From: Chryseobacterium gregarium DSM 19109
GTDB lineage: Bacteria; Bacteroidota; Bacteroidia; Flavobacteriales; Weeksellaceae
DNA length: 64,000 nucleotides
Direction: 5' to 3'
NCBI RefSeq assembly: GCF_000430845.1
Contig: NZ_AUMU01000009.1
Span: 146,691-210,690 of the forward strand
Part shown: positions 63,983-64,000 of the stretch, one piece after another
Layout: every line of letters starts with the position of its first letter
Numbering within the stretch: position 1 is the stretch's first letter
Position numbers and translations under genes: made by a program
The notes under the pieces: generated by a model
What the model saw: the letters and a program-made list of their open reading frames with translations, nothing else
Databases searched by the model: none
Told to the model about the DNA's origin: nothing

Positions 63983-64000
63983 CTAATTTTAATTACTGCT

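Overview
The window looks like chromosomal DNA of a flavobacterium close to Chryseobacterium (Weeksellaceae, Bacteroidota). Grounds: low GC; start codons mostly without a Shine-Dalgarno sequence; Bacteroidota-type promoters (TTG, about 19 bases, then TAnnTTTG) before rpsL, rplC, rpsT and a tRNA gene; GLPGLI-family and GG-leader small-peptide genes; many lipoproteins with a loose lipobox. This is a family-level inference from protein character, not from a search.

Layout. 1-5230: the tail of an outer-membrane beta-barrel protein, an esterase-like lipoprotein, a penicillin-binding-like serine hydrolase and a GH43 glycosidase. 5254-13954: a tightly packed minus-strand unit of ten genes (eleven if the GH43 gene is included). 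It combines two arginine-deiminase-fold enzymes, a CPBP membrane protease, S-adenosylmethionine decarboxylase (speD), a DUF4178-like protein, two tiny membrane proteins (one DUF350), a membrane-embedded spermidine-synthase-like enzyme, an exported FAD oxidoreductase and a polytopic protein. I consider this the best candidate for an undescribed system: polyamine chemistry at the membrane. 14251-18262: a GG-leader Cys-rich peptide, gltA, eno and a gene broken by two frameshifts. 18399-21754: a two-component operon (NarL-type regulator, unknown soluble protein, seven-span membrane protein, short histidine kinase) with matching 20-bp inverted repeats on both sides, plus a divergent lipoprotein. 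21822-22646: a peptidoglycan amidase.

22767-36585: the S10/spc/alpha ribosomal-protein superoperon (rplC to rplQ), including secY, infA and rpoA. Three genes in or near it are short (rpmJ, rpmD, rpmC). 36977-43200: a block of secreted and membrane proteins of mostly unknown role, lying between rplC and rpsJ. 43401-46761: the str operon (rpsL, rpsG, fusA, rpsJ). 47106-57863: dps, pncB, a second GG-leader peptide, rmuC, a SpoU RNA methyltransferase, several lipoproteins, a folate enzyme, a two-part trhO and an HtrA protease. 57939-64000: a membrane protein, ridA, lptD, a second amidase, two tRNA-Glu(TTC) genes, a small unknown gene and rpsT.

Most transcription units end in clear hairpin-plus-T terminators, many of them shared between converging genes. 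Housekeeping regions are ordinary. The unusual material is in 5-14 kb, 17-22 kb, 37-43 kb and in the regulatory DNA between genes.
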